Positions 25,782-34,505 of a stretch of 64,000 nt of DNA are shown here, piece by piece. The stretch lies in the NCBI RefSeq assembly GCF_024734895.1, contig NZ_CP091430.1, positions 2,250,501-2,314,500 on the forward strand, written 5' to 3'. Position 1 is the first letter of the stretch, and each line of letters begins with the position of its first letter. Below the pieces are notes generated by a model. The model was not told the origin of the DNA and did no database searches. It saw only the letters and a program-made list of their open reading frames with translations. The stretch is from Paenibacillus spongiae. GTDB taxonomy: Bacteria; Bacillota; Bacilli; Paenibacillales; Paenibacillaceae. Made by a program: the position numbers and the translations under genes.

Positions 25782-28046
25782 ATGACAAAGAGAATCAAAT
25801 TACGGACGTTGCTGGTCGGAGGGCTTATCACCCTCTTTTTTGTTATTTTGATGGGTAAAACCTTCTGGGTACAGGTGGTAAAGGCTGATTTCTGGACGGA
25901 GAAGGCGCGCAACACCTGGTCGACATCCGAAACGCTCGTGCCGGTGCGGGGGACGATCAGCGACCGGGACGGCAACGTGCTCGCCATGGATACGGCCGCT
26001 TATACGGTGGCGGTGAATCCTAAGATCATCCACGAGCTCGGCATCGAAGATTTTGTCGTGAGCAAGCTTCATCTTATATTGGGGAAGCCGGAATCGGAGC
26101 TGCGCGAGATCGTAACGGCGAAGAAGGATGACGGGACGTATTACACGCAGCGCGAGGTGAGGAGAGAAGGCTGGAAAATCGACAAATCGGTGAGAGACCG
26201 GATCGTTAATTTTCGGGATGAGCTCGAGAAGCAAACCAAGAAGAAAGACGTCGGCATTTATTTGATCGAACAGCAGAAGCGCTATTATCCGAAGCATGAG
26301 CTGGCCGCCCATACGATCGGCTATGTAGATCGGGATGGCAAAGCCATCACGGGACTCGAAGCTTATTTGGATGACGAGCTGAAGGGCGTGGAAGGCAAGA
26401 TCAATTACAAGCGCGACGGAAACGGCATCATCCTAGAGAATGAGAAGGTCGAGTTCAAACCGTCGCGCGATGGCAAGAATGTGAAGCTTACAATCGATGC
26501 CGACATCCAGCATTATGTTCAAGAAGCGATTCAAGAAGCTTACGATAAGTATCAGCCGAAGAGCATTACAGCCATCGCGGCCGACCCGGATACGATGGAA
26601 ATTCTCGGCATGGCGAACCTGCCTACCTATAACCCGAATGAATACGGGAAATCGCCTCAGGCCAACTTCTACAATCATGCCATCAAGTCGGAATACGAGC
26701 CGGGGTCCACATTCAAGATCGTGACCTTGGCTGCTGCCGTCGAAGAAGGGGTATTTAACCCGAATGAGGAGTATGAATCCGGTAGAATTAAAGTCGGCAA
26801 TCAGACTCTGCGGGACGTTAAGCGCGAGGGTTGGGGGACCATCAGTTTTCTGGAGGGGCTGAAACGTTCCAGTAACGTCGCCTTTGTCAAGCTGGGGTAT
26901 GAGCGGTTAAAGACGGATAAGATGATCCAGTATATTAAGGATTTCGGGTTCGGCCAGAAGACCGGCATTGAGCTGCCCGGTGAAATTCCAGGTAAAATGA
27001 ACATTAATCCCAATCGGCCGGTAGAGGTTGCTACCGCAACCTTCGGACAAGGGCCGGTGACCGTTACGCCGATTCAGCAGATCGCGGCAGTAGCCGCGGT
27101 GGCCAACGGCGGGAAATTGATGCAGCCGCATATCATCAAAGAAATCGAGGATCCCGTCACGAATAAGACGGAGGTCGTTAAGCCGAAGGTCGTCCGGCAG
27201 GTCATCTCCGAGAAGACGTCCAAGCAGGTCGGCGAATATTTGGAGCAGGTCGTCTCCGATCAGAAGATCGGGACCGGTAAGAATGCGTATATCCCGGGAT
27301 ACCGGGTAGCCGGTAAAACCGGTACAGCGCAGAAGGTTATCGCGGGCAAGAAAGGGTACTCCGACGAGAAATACGTCGTATCCTTCATCGGGTATGCTCC
27401 AGTCGACAATCCCAAGATCATTGTCTATGTCGTCGTCGACGAACCGAACGACAAATATGCGGGCGGCGGCTCCGTAGCGGCGCCGGTATTCAAGAAGATC
27501 GTGCAGCAAAGCCTTCGCCAGATGAATGTTATGCCGGATTTGCCGGTCGATCCGGAGACGAAGAAGTCGTCGAAGCAGAAGGAGTTGACGGTTGCCGTTC
27601 CCGATCTGTCCGGACTTGGCCTCAGTCAAGCGAAGTCGAAGCTGAAATCAAGTACGCTAGTGGCGGAGGTCGTCGGCTCGGGTACGGCTGTCAAGCAACA
27701 GATTCCGAAGGCCGGTACGGAAACGAGCCCGAATCAGAAAGTCTACCTGATCACGGAGGATCGCGATAAGCTCCCGATTCCGAATATGAGAGGATTGCCT
27801 TTGCGCGATGCGCTTGAGATCTGCAGCTTGCTTAACATCCGCACCGTTACGGAAGGCCAGGGCTACGTGACGAACCAGATTGCCGCCATGAAGGATGGCG
27901 AACGCGTGCTGAAGCTTATTCTGACTCCTCCTGGACCGTTGGAACAGACGGACGAAAGCGGAGATGGGGGCAGCGATCAGGGGGCAGATAAAGCGGCTAA
28001 TAGTGCTGCGGATAATGCGGAAGACCAAGAAGATAGACAGGAATAA
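25782..28046 (+). CDS. pbpB: Class B penicillin-binding protein (PBP2B/PbpB type) with two PASTA domains
   Basis: This is the septal transpeptidase that cross-links peptidoglycan at division. The ~754-aa protein has a membrane anchor (residues 8-30), an N-terminal pedestal domain with VPVRGTISDRDGNVLA, and the transpeptidase domain: STFK in YEPGSTFKIVTLAAAVE, SSN in LKRSSNVAFVKLGYE and KTG in RVAGKTGTAQKV. Two PASTA domains follow (VAVPDLSGLGLSQAKSKLKS and LPIPNMRGLPLRDALEICSL), then an acidic tail of about 35 residues rich in Asp, Gly and Ala. A GTG three codons upstream (25773) is equally readable; the ATG is chosen for conservation. It is 10 bp after ftsL and in the same operon. Confidence 0.94.
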   Translation: MTKRIKLRTLLVGGLITLFFVILMGKTFWVQVVKADFWTEKARNTWSTSETLVPVRGTISDRDGNVLAMDTAAYTVAVNPKIIHELGIEDFVVSKLHLILGKPESELREIVTAKKDDGTYYTQREVRREGWKIDKSVRDRIVNFRDELEKQTKKKDVGIYLIEQQKRYYPKHELAAHTIGYVDRDGKAITGLEAYLDDELKGVEGKINYKRDGNGIILENEKVEFKPSRDGKNVKLTIDADIQHYVQEAIQEAYDKYQPKSITAIAADPDTMEILGMANLPTYNPNEYGKSPQANFYNHAIKSEYEPGSTFKIVTLAAAVEEGVFNPNEEYESGRIKVGNQTLRDVKREGWGTISFLEGLKRSSNVAFVKLGYERLKTDKMIQYIKDFGFGQKTGIELPGEIPGKMNINPNRPVEVATATFGQGPVTVTPIQQIAAVAAVANGGKLMQPHIIKEIEDPVTNKTEVVKPKVVRQVISEKTSKQVGEYLEQVVSDQKIGTGKNAYIPGYRVAGKTGTAQKVIAGKKGYSDEKYVVSFIGYAPVDNPKIIVYVVVDEPNDKYAGGGSVAAPVFKKIVQQSLRQMNVMPDLPVDPETKKSSKQKELTVAVPDLSGLGLSQAKSKLKSSTLVAEVVGSGTAVKQQIPKAGTETSPNQKVYLITEDRDKLPIPNMRGLPLRDALEICSLLNIRTVTEGQGYVTNQIAAMKDGERVLKLILTPPGPLEQTDESGDGGSDQGADKAANSAADNAEDQEDRQE

Positions 28047-28484
28047 GAGATTCGATTCTAGTGGAATCGCTTGTCCGCGGAGTAGATCCGCAGCTGTAAG
28101 GCCGAAAAACGGCGTTACAGCATAGCATAGCGGAGTGTGGGTGTGGTCGTCTGTAACGCCGAAAAAGGGCCTTACAGGCTGGCTTGAAACCGCTCGTCCG
28201 CCGGAGTAAGTAGATCTGCAGCGGTAACGCCGCTTTCTGGCTTCACAGAGTTGGAATCTATCGTCAATGTTAAGCCGATAGTTCCGATAGACCCACGAAT
28301 GACATTTTTAGAGGCAAACTTAAGCTAACGAAAGCACTTAACGCGGCACATAATTGCCCGATGTATGATGACGCAGCAGCGGAAGGCTTGTTCTAACCCC
28401 TTTTGATTCCGAATAGGCTTGGATTAGATATGACGAAGGACATGTTCCTTCTCGATCAAGCGCCTATTGGAGGGGGAAAGACAA
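28047..28484. repeat. 438-bp intergenic region with three related hairpin repeats
   Basis: Unit A (28094-28120) begins CTGTAAGGCCG and ends CGGCGTTACAG around AAAAA, an 11-bp stem with one mismatch. Unit B (28151-28177) begins CTGTAACGCCG and ends GGGCCTTACAG. Unit C (28222-28247) is a degraded copy, GGTAACGCC to GGCTTCACAG. A and C are each preceded by a similar ~25-bp segment (28068-28093 and 28191-28221, GTCCGC..GGAG..GTAGATC..GCAG). No coding frame or terminator with a T run is seen. The rest, 28250-28484, is AT-richer, should hold the spoVD promoter, and shows nothing convincing to me. Confidence 0.7.
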
Positions 28485-30428
28485 GTGAAGGTATCGAATG
28501 TAACCGTCCGGCGCAGACTTTTTATCGCGCTGATCGTGTCCATCTTGGCTTTTTCGCTGCTTGCCGGTCGGCTCGGGTACGTCCAGCTGCTGACGGGCGA
28601 GGAGCTTACCGCGAAAGCAGAAGATTCGTGGCGCCGCGAAATTCCATTCTCAGCCAAGAGGGGCGAGATTTGGGACCGAAACGGTGTCCGGCTTGCGTAT
28701 AATATAAGTTCACCAACCGTTATGGTTATTCCCGCGCAAATCAAGGACGCCAAGGCAACGGCCGCTCAGCTGGCCAACGTGCTGGGGATGACGGAAGAGA
28801 AAGTGTACAGCTTCGTCAAGAAAAAACAGATGATCGTCAACGTCCAGCCCGGCGGGCGGAAAATAACGACGGAGAAGGCGCAGCAGGTTCGAGATTTGAA
28901 TCTGCCGGGCGTTATCGTAGCCGAGGACAACAAGCGGTATTATCCCTTTGGGGATTTCGCGTCTCATGTTCTTGGCATCGTTGGCCTGGATGGCGGGCTG
29001 ACCGGTGTCGAAGCCAAATACAATTCATTCCTGGAAGGCATTAACGGAAATATCTCCTTCCTATCCGATGCGAAGGGCAGAGTAATGCCCGGCTCGTCCG
29101 ACACCTATTTGAAACCGAAGGACGGGCTCAACATGCAGCTGACGATCGACAAGCAAATTCAGTCGATCATGGAGCGCGAGCTTGATCAAGCGATGGTTAA
29201 GTTTCAAGCGAATAATATCATTGCCATCGCCATGGATCCAACGAATGGAGAAATTTTAGGGATGGCCAGCCGCCCGGCTTTCGAGCCGGACAAATTCAGA
29301 GACGCGGAGCCGGCGGTCTATAATCGCATTCTGCCGATTTGGATGACGTACGAGCCGGGGTCGACCTTCAAGATCATCACGCTGGCGGCCGCACTGGAAG
29401 AGAATAAGGTGAATTTGAAGAACGAGCATTTCTTCGATCCCGGCGCTGTTGAAGTCGGCGGCGCACGTCTGCGCTGCTGGAAGAAAGGCGGCCATGGCAG
29501 CCAGACGTTCTTGGAGGTCGTGCAAAATTCATGCAACCCCGGCTTCGTCGCCCTCGGCAACCGTCTGGGTAAAGAAAAGCTGTTCAGCTATATTCGCGAC
29601 TTCGGCTTCGGTACGAAGACCGGAATCGATCTTGGCGGCGAGGAGAACGGCATCCTGTTCAAGCTGAAGCAGGTCGGACCGGTGGAGCTGGCAACGACGG
29701 CTTTCGGCCAAGGGGTATCGGTAACGCCGATTCAGCAAATTACAGCCGTATCGGCTGCGATCAACGGCGGCACGCTCTATAAGCCGCATGTTGCCAAATC
29801 GTGGATCAATCCCGAGACTGGAGAAACCGTGGAAACGATCCAGCCAGAGGCTGTCAGGCAGGTCATTTCGGAGAAGACGAGCCAGCAGGTCCGAGAAGCG
29901 TTGGAAAGCGTCGTTGCCAGAGGCACCGGCAAAAATGCGTTTATCGACGGCTACCGCGTCGGAGGCAAGACGGGTACGGCACAGAAAGTCATTAACGGCA
30001 GATATTCACCGAACGAGCACATCGTATCATTTGTCGGCTTCGCGCCGGCCGACGATCCGAAAATCGTTGTCTATGTCGCCGTTGATAACCCGCAGGGCAT
30101 CCAATTCGGCGGTGTTGTCGCTGCTCCGATCGTTCAAAACATTTTGGCCGACTCGCTTCCATACATGGGCATCGCTCCCCGAGCGAAACAGATCGAACGG
30201 GAGTACAAATACGGCGATAACGCGCCGCGGATCGTTGTCGTACCAAACCTCGTCGGCAAGACCGTTTCCGATATCTACGAGGACATGAACATGAATTTCA
30301 ACCTGACCTCGGCGGGAAGCGGCAATACGGTCATCCGGCAGGCCCCGGCTGCAGGCACGCGCGTGGAACGCGGATCGACGATCCGCATATATTTAGCCAA
30401 AGAAGATGATGAAAGCCAACATCATTGA
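28485..30428 (+). CDS. spoVD: Stage V sporulation protein D (class B PBP)
   Basis: SpoVD is the sporulation transpeptidase needed for spore cortex peptidoglycan, acting with the SEDS protein SpoVE. From the GTG at 28485 (GGAGGGGG 9 bp upstream) it is 647 aa, as in B. subtilis (about 646). A membrane anchor is followed by IPFSAKRGEIWDRNGVRLAY. Transpeptidase motifs are STFK in YEPGSTFKIITLAAALE, SCN in VVQNSCNPGFVALG and KTG in YRVGGKTGTAQKV. One C-terminal PASTA domain (VVVPNLVGKTVSDIYEDMNM) follows. It is the second class B PBP in tandem; the position between pbpB and murE and the single PASTA identify it as SpoVD. Confidence 0.93.
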   Translation: MKVSNVTVRRRLFIALIVSILAFSLLAGRLGYVQLLTGEELTAKAEDSWRREIPFSAKRGEIWDRNGVRLAYNISSPTVMVIPAQIKDAKATAAQLANVLGMTEEKVYSFVKKKQMIVNVQPGGRKITTEKAQQVRDLNLPGVIVAEDNKRYYPFGDFASHVLGIVGLDGGLTGVEAKYNSFLEGINGNISFLSDAKGRVMPGSSDTYLKPKDGLNMQLTIDKQIQSIMERELDQAMVKFQANNIIAIAMDPTNGEILGMASRPAFEPDKFRDAEPAVYNRILPIWMTYEPGSTFKIITLAAALEENKVNLKNEHFFDPGAVEVGGARLRCWKKGGHGSQTFLEVVQNSCNPGFVALGNRLGKEKLFSYIRDFGFGTKTGIDLGGEENGILFKLKQVGPVELATTAFGQGVSVTPIQQITAVSAAINGGTLYKPHVAKSWINPETGETVETIQPEAVRQVISEKTSQQVREALESVVARGTGKNAFIDGYRVGGKTGTAQKVINGRYSPNEHIVSFVGFAPADDPKIVVYVAVDNPQGIQFGGVVAAPIVQNILADSLPYMGIAPRAKQIEREYKYGDNAPRIVVVPNLVGKTVSDIYEDMNMNFNLTSAGSGNTVIRQAPAAGTRVERGSTIRIYLAKEDDESQHH

Positions 30429-30518
30429 CCATAATGGAGAATATCATCAAGCTATCAAGCAGATAAGGGCTACCGCTTCAAGGCGCAAGTCTTGGCGGTC
30501 CCGTAGGAGGAAGAGCAC

Positions 30519-32006
30519 ATGCGACTGGATCAATTGGCGGCGCTGCTGGAAACGGCGGTAGTCGCAGGTGACGGCCATAAGGAAATAACAGGGATCCAGA
30601 CCGATTCCCGGAAGGTGTCGGAAGGCGACTTGTTTATTTGCCTGGTCGGCCATAATATGGATGGGCATGATTATGCACAGGAAGCATTGAAGCGCGGTGC
30701 GAAAGCACTCGTCGTCCAGCGGAAGCTCGATGTCGACGCCCCCCAAATCATCGTGAAGGACAGCCGTTTCGCGATGGCAGTCATGGCCGATGAGTATTTC
30801 GGCCACCCGAGCAGGTCGCTCAAGCTGATCGGAATTACGGGGACGAACGGCAAGACGACCACGACTTATTTGATCGAACGAATACTGGCCGATGCCAAGC
30901 ACCGGCCCGGTGTGATCGGCACGGTCGAAATGCGATACGGCGGAAAGACCTACCCCATGTCCGGCACGACGCCGGAAGCGCTTGAGCTGCAGCGTTATCT
31001 CGCGGCGATGGTCGCGGAGGGGACGGATTATTGCGCGATGGAAGTATCTTCGCATGCCCTGGAGCAGGGAAGGGTGAAGGGATGCCGTTACCGGACAGCC
31101 GTCTTTACAAACCTGACCCAGGACCATCTCGATTATCATGGCACGATGGAGCGTTACGCCGCGGCCAAGGGGCTTCTGTTCGGTCGGCTCGGGAATGATT
31201 GCGGAGCATCGCAGGATGAACGCTCGTATGCGGTGCTGAATGCGGATGATCCTGCCTCGGAGGCATTCGCCCGCTTGACCGCTGCCGAGGTGTTAACCTA
31301 CGGGGTGAAGCAGGAAGCCGACGTCCGCGCGTCCGATATCAAAATTACCGTACACGGGACCTCGTTCCATGTAACGACCTTCCGGGGCGAGGCGGATATA
31401 ACGCTGCGGATGGCGGGCACCTTCAACGTCTATAATGCGCTTGCAGCTATTACCGCCGCGCTGGTGGAGAATATTCCTCTGGAGCAGATCAAGCAAAGTT
31501 TGGAAGCCGTTCCGGGTGTTCCGGGCCGTGTGGAAGCCGTTCATGCCGGACAGCCGTTCGCGGTTATCGTCGATTACGCGCATACGCCGGACGGACTGGA
31601 CAATGTGCTGAAAGCCGTCAAGGAGATCGCTTCCGGGCGGATTATATGCGTGTTCGGCTGCGGAGGCGACCGCGACCGGACGAAGCGCCCGATTATGGGC
31701 CGCATTGCTGCAGCCTACTCCGATTATGTCATCGTAACGTCGGATAATCCCCGGACCGAGGATCCGATTCGCATTCTCGCCGACATTGAAGCCGGACTTC
31801 AAAATGACGGCGTACCGCAAGAAAGGTATGAGCTGCAGCCCGACCGCCGCTTGGCGATTCAAAAAGCGGTTGAAATGGCCAGCCATGAAGATGTAGTATT
31901 AATTGCGGGCAAGGGACACGAAACGTATCAAATCATTGGCAGCGTAACGCATGATTTCGATGACCGGGAAGTGGCCAAAGAAGCGATAAGGAGTCTGGAA
32001 AAGTGA
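30519..32006 (+). CDS. murE: UDP-MurNAc-tripeptide synthetase MurE (meso-DAP adding)
   Basis: MurE adds the third amino acid to UDP-MurNAc-L-Ala-D-Glu in the cytoplasm. The 495-aa protein has the N-terminal UDP-binding domain (TGIQTDSRKVSEGDLFICLV), the ATP motif GITGTNGKTTTTYLIERI and the C-terminal ligase domain. DNPR within VTSDNPRTEDPIR is the signature of enzymes specific for meso-diaminopimelate rather than lysine, consistent with the DapL gene at 58 kb. AGGAGG lies 8-12 bp upstream of the ATG. The murF start overlaps its stop (GTGA). Confidence 0.96.
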   Translation: MRLDQLAALLETAVVAGDGHKEITGIQTDSRKVSEGDLFICLVGHNMDGHDYAQEALKRGAKALVVQRKLDVDAPQIIVKDSRFAMAVMADEYFGHPSRSLKLIGITGTNGKTTTTYLIERILADAKHRPGVIGTVEMRYGGKTYPMSGTTPEALELQRYLAAMVAEGTDYCAMEVSSHALEQGRVKGCRYRTAVFTNLTQDHLDYHGTMERYAAAKGLLFGRLGNDCGASQDERSYAVLNADDPASEAFARLTAAEVLTYGVKQEADVRASDIKITVHGTSFHVTTFRGEADITLRMAGTFNVYNALAAITAALVENIPLEQIKQSLEAVPGVPGRVEAVHAGQPFAVIVDYAHTPDGLDNVLKAVKEIASGRIICVFGCGGDRDRTKRPIMGRIAAAYSDYVIVTSDNPRTEDPIRILADIEAGLQNDGVPQERYELQPDRRLAIQKAVEMASHEDVVLIAGKGHETYQIIGSVTHDFDDREVAKEAIRSLEK

Positions 32007-33418
32007 TAAAACGAACATTAGCCGACATGGCCGTCATGTGCGGTGGAACAATTTCAAAGGCGAGCCTGCCTAATACGGGGATTGCGGGCGTGACGACGGA
32101 TTCGCGCCGCGTTCATCAGGGTCAGCTGTTTATACCGCTGGTCGGCGAGCATTATGACGGGCATGATTTCGTTCAAGGCGCATTCGCGTCAGGAGCGGCG
32201 GCCGCTCTATGGCAATCCGGCCGTGAGGTTCCCGAGGGGCTGTCAGAAGCTGCGCTCATCTTCGTAGAAGATACGCTCGAAGCGCTTCAGCGGCTCGCTT
32301 CCTCATACAGGCAGGAGCTGCAGGTGCGCGTCATCGGCGTTACCGGCAGCAACGGGAAGACGACAACGAAGGATATGGCGGCGTCGGTTTTGGCCGGCGT
32401 TTTTCGCGTACACAAAACTGAAGGCAACTTAAACAATCATATCGGACTGCCCTTGACGGTACTGCAGCTGGATGAAACCGTCGAGGTTGCCGTTCTCGAA
32501 TTAGGCATGAGCGGCTTTGGCGAAATCGAGCTGCTGACCCGGATCGCACAGCCGGATATCGCGATCATTACGAACATCGGCGATGCGCATCTGCTCCAAC
32601 TGGGATCCCGCGAAGGGATTGCGAAGGCGAAGCTTGAGATTTCCAGCGGCCTGAAGCCTGGCGGCATTCTTCTGTTCAACGGAGACGAGCCGCTGCTGCA
32701 TAGCGGCGTACAGGCTTTGGAATTGCCGGCGGCGATCGGCAGGCAGACGTTCGGAATCGGGGCAGACAATGACTGGTCGGCGGTGAATGTGGAGCTCGGA
32801 GCGGACGCATCGCGTTTCGATATGATTTCGAAGCGGGATCCGCAAGTTTCGCTCAGAGGGCTCCGCATCCCGGTTCTCGGTCAGCATAATGTAGCCAATG
32901 CGCTGGCGGCAATAGCCGCAGCATTGCTGCTCGGCGTTCCGCAGGAGCGTATCCAGGAAGGGCTGAACGGACTGACGCTGACCGGAATGCGCATCGAGCC
33001 GCTGCGCGCGTCTAACGGAGCGCTGCTGCTGAGCGATGCATACAACGCCAATCCGACAGCGGTCCGTGCAGCTATCGACTTTGTCGAGCACTTATCGGGT
33101 TACCGGCGCAAATGGCTCGTTCTCGGCGATATGCTGGAGCTAGGCCCCGAGGAGGCGGAGCTGCATGCAGGCATCGGACAATACGTAACGCCGGATAAAG
33201 CGGATGCCGTGCTGACGTTTGGCCCGTTGTCACGCCATACTGCCGCGGCTGCGGCGAATCATTTCGAAGCCGGAGGGCAGAGCGTTGTGGCGTTTGAAGA
33301 TAAGAACGAATTGATCGAATGGCTGCTGACCAGGCTCGCACCGGAAGATCTCGTTCTTGTGAAAGGCTCGCGGGGCATGCGCATGGAAGAGATTATTCAA
33401 GCGCTGCAGCGCGTATAG
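32003..33418 (+). CDS. murF: UDP-MurNAc-tripeptide:D-Ala-D-Ala ligase MurF
   Basis: MurF adds D-Ala-D-Ala to complete the cytoplasmic pentapeptide precursor. The 471-aa protein has the N-terminal domain (GVTTDSRRVHQGQLFIPLVG), the ATP-binding loop GVTGSNGKTTTKDMAASVL, TEGNLNNHIGLPLTVL and the C-terminal motif LLLSDAYNANPTAVRAAID, all diagnostic of MurF. The GTG start overlaps the murE stop by 4 bp with AAGGAG 9 bp upstream, indicating translational coupling. Confidence 0.95.
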   Translation: MIKRTLADMAVMCGGTISKASLPNTGIAGVTTDSRRVHQGQLFIPLVGEHYDGHDFVQGAFASGAAAALWQSGREVPEGLSEAALIFVEDTLEALQRLASSYRQELQVRVIGVTGSNGKTTTKDMAASVLAGVFRVHKTEGNLNNHIGLPLTVLQLDETVEVAVLELGMSGFGEIELLTRIAQPDIAIITNIGDAHLLQLGSREGIAKAKLEISSGLKPGGILLFNGDEPLLHSGVQALELPAAIGRQTFGIGADNDWSAVNVELGADASRFDMISKRDPQVSLRGLRIPVLGQHNVANALAAIAAALLLGVPQERIQEGLNGLTLTGMRIEPLRASNGALLLSDAYNANPTAVRAAIDFVEHLSGYRRKWLVLGDMLELGPEEAELHAGIGQYVTPDKADAVLTFGPLSRHTAAAAANHFEAGGQSVVAFEDKNELIEWLLTRLAPEDLVLVKGSRGMRMEEIIQALQRV

Positions 33419-33430
33419 AGAGGTGAGAAA

Positions 33431-34387
33431 ATGGACATCAAGGTCATATTGCTCTCAATAGGCGCCTCCTTCCTGCTTGCGGTTTTACTCGGACCGTTGT
33501 TCATTCCGCTCCTGAGACGGCTGAAGTTCGGCCAGCAAATCCGGTCGGACGGTCCGCAAAGCCATCTGAAGAAGAAGGGTACGCCGACAATGGGCGGCAT
33601 CATCATCATGCTGGCGACGCTGCTCGCTTTTCTTAAATTTTCGGATAAGACGGCCGAGTTCTGGGTGCTGCTGATCGCGTCGCTCGGATTTGGACTTATC
33701 GGGTTTCTGGATGACTATATCAAGATCGTATTTAAACGCTCGTTAGGCCTGACAGCCAAGCAGAAGCTGATCGGCCAATTTCTGTTCGCGGTTATTATAT
33801 GCTTCCTTCTCTATCAGATGAACCACAGCACGATCGTCAATATTCCAGGCACTTCGATTGATCTGGAATTCGGCTGGTTCTATTATCCTTTCGTCATCAT
33901 CATGCTGTTCGCCACAACGAATGCGGTGAATTTCACCGACGGCGTTGATGGGCTGCTGGCCGGAACGGGCGCTGTCGCATTCGGCGCTTTCACGCTGCTG
34001 GCCATGCATGCGAGCGAGCATGAATCCGCCGTATTCTCAGCCGCCATGATCGGGGCGCTGCTCGGCTTTCTCGTCTTCAATGCCCATCCGGCGAAGGTCT
34101 TTATGGGCGATACCGGATCGCTTGGCATTGGCGGGGGAATGGCTGCAGTGGCTATATTGACGAAGACGGAATTTCTGCTTGTGATTATCGGCGGCGTGTT
34201 CGTAATCGAGATGCTGTCGGTCATTCTGCAGGTAGGCTCCTTTAAACTGCGGGGCAAGCGTATTTTCAAGATGAGCCCGATCCATCATCACTTCGAGCTC
34301 TCTGGTTGGAATGAATGGCGCGTCGTCATTACATTCTGGGCGGTAGGCATCCTGTTCGCCGCGGCAGGACTTCTGCTGGGCCGCTAG
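33431..34387 (+). CDS. mraY: Phospho-MurNAc-pentapeptide transferase MraY
   Basis: MraY moves phospho-MurNAc-pentapeptide onto undecaprenyl phosphate to give lipid I at the inner face of the membrane. The 318-aa protein has about ten membrane spans. Conserved cytoplasmic loops include KKKGTPTMGGIIIM, FLDDYIKIVFKRSLGLTAKQ, TNAVNFTDGVDGLLAGT (catalytic Asp residues), NAHPAKVFMGDTGSLGIGG and SPIHHHFELSGW (HHH motif). It starts 12 bp after murF with GAGAGGTGAG upstream. Confidence 0.96.
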   Translation: MDIKVILLSIGASFLLAVLLGPLFIPLLRRLKFGQQIRSDGPQSHLKKKGTPTMGGIIIMLATLLAFLKFSDKTAEFWVLLIASLGFGLIGFLDDYIKIVFKRSLGLTAKQKLIGQFLFAVIICFLLYQMNHSTIVNIPGTSIDLEFGWFYYPFVIIMLFATTNAVNFTDGVDGLLAGTGAVAFGAFTLLAMHASEHESAVFSAAMIGALLGFLVFNAHPAKVFMGDTGSLGIGGGMAAVAILTKTEFLLVIIGGVFVIEMLSVILQVGSFKLRGKRIFKMSPIHHHFELSGWNEWRVVITFWAVGILFAAAGLLLGR

Positions 34388-34402
34388 GCCGTTAAGCTGA
34401 AC

Positions 34403-34456
34403 CGCTGCTTGATTTTAGGCCGACGCTGCCAGCGACAGGACGAGAATCAAGCAGCG
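34403..34456. repeat. Perfect 12-bp inverted repeat between mraY and murD
   Basis: CGCTGCTTGATT at 34403-34414 and its exact complement AATCAAGCAGCG at 34445-34456 enclose a 30-nt loop that itself contains a small CGCTG/CAGCG pairing. There is no T run. It may be an mRNA structure within the operon, a partial terminator or a binding site. Confidence 0.6.
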
Positions 34457-34505
34457 TAACCCGCAAGGGTAGACCAACGGATGGACCGAGGGGGACTTAA
34501 TCACC

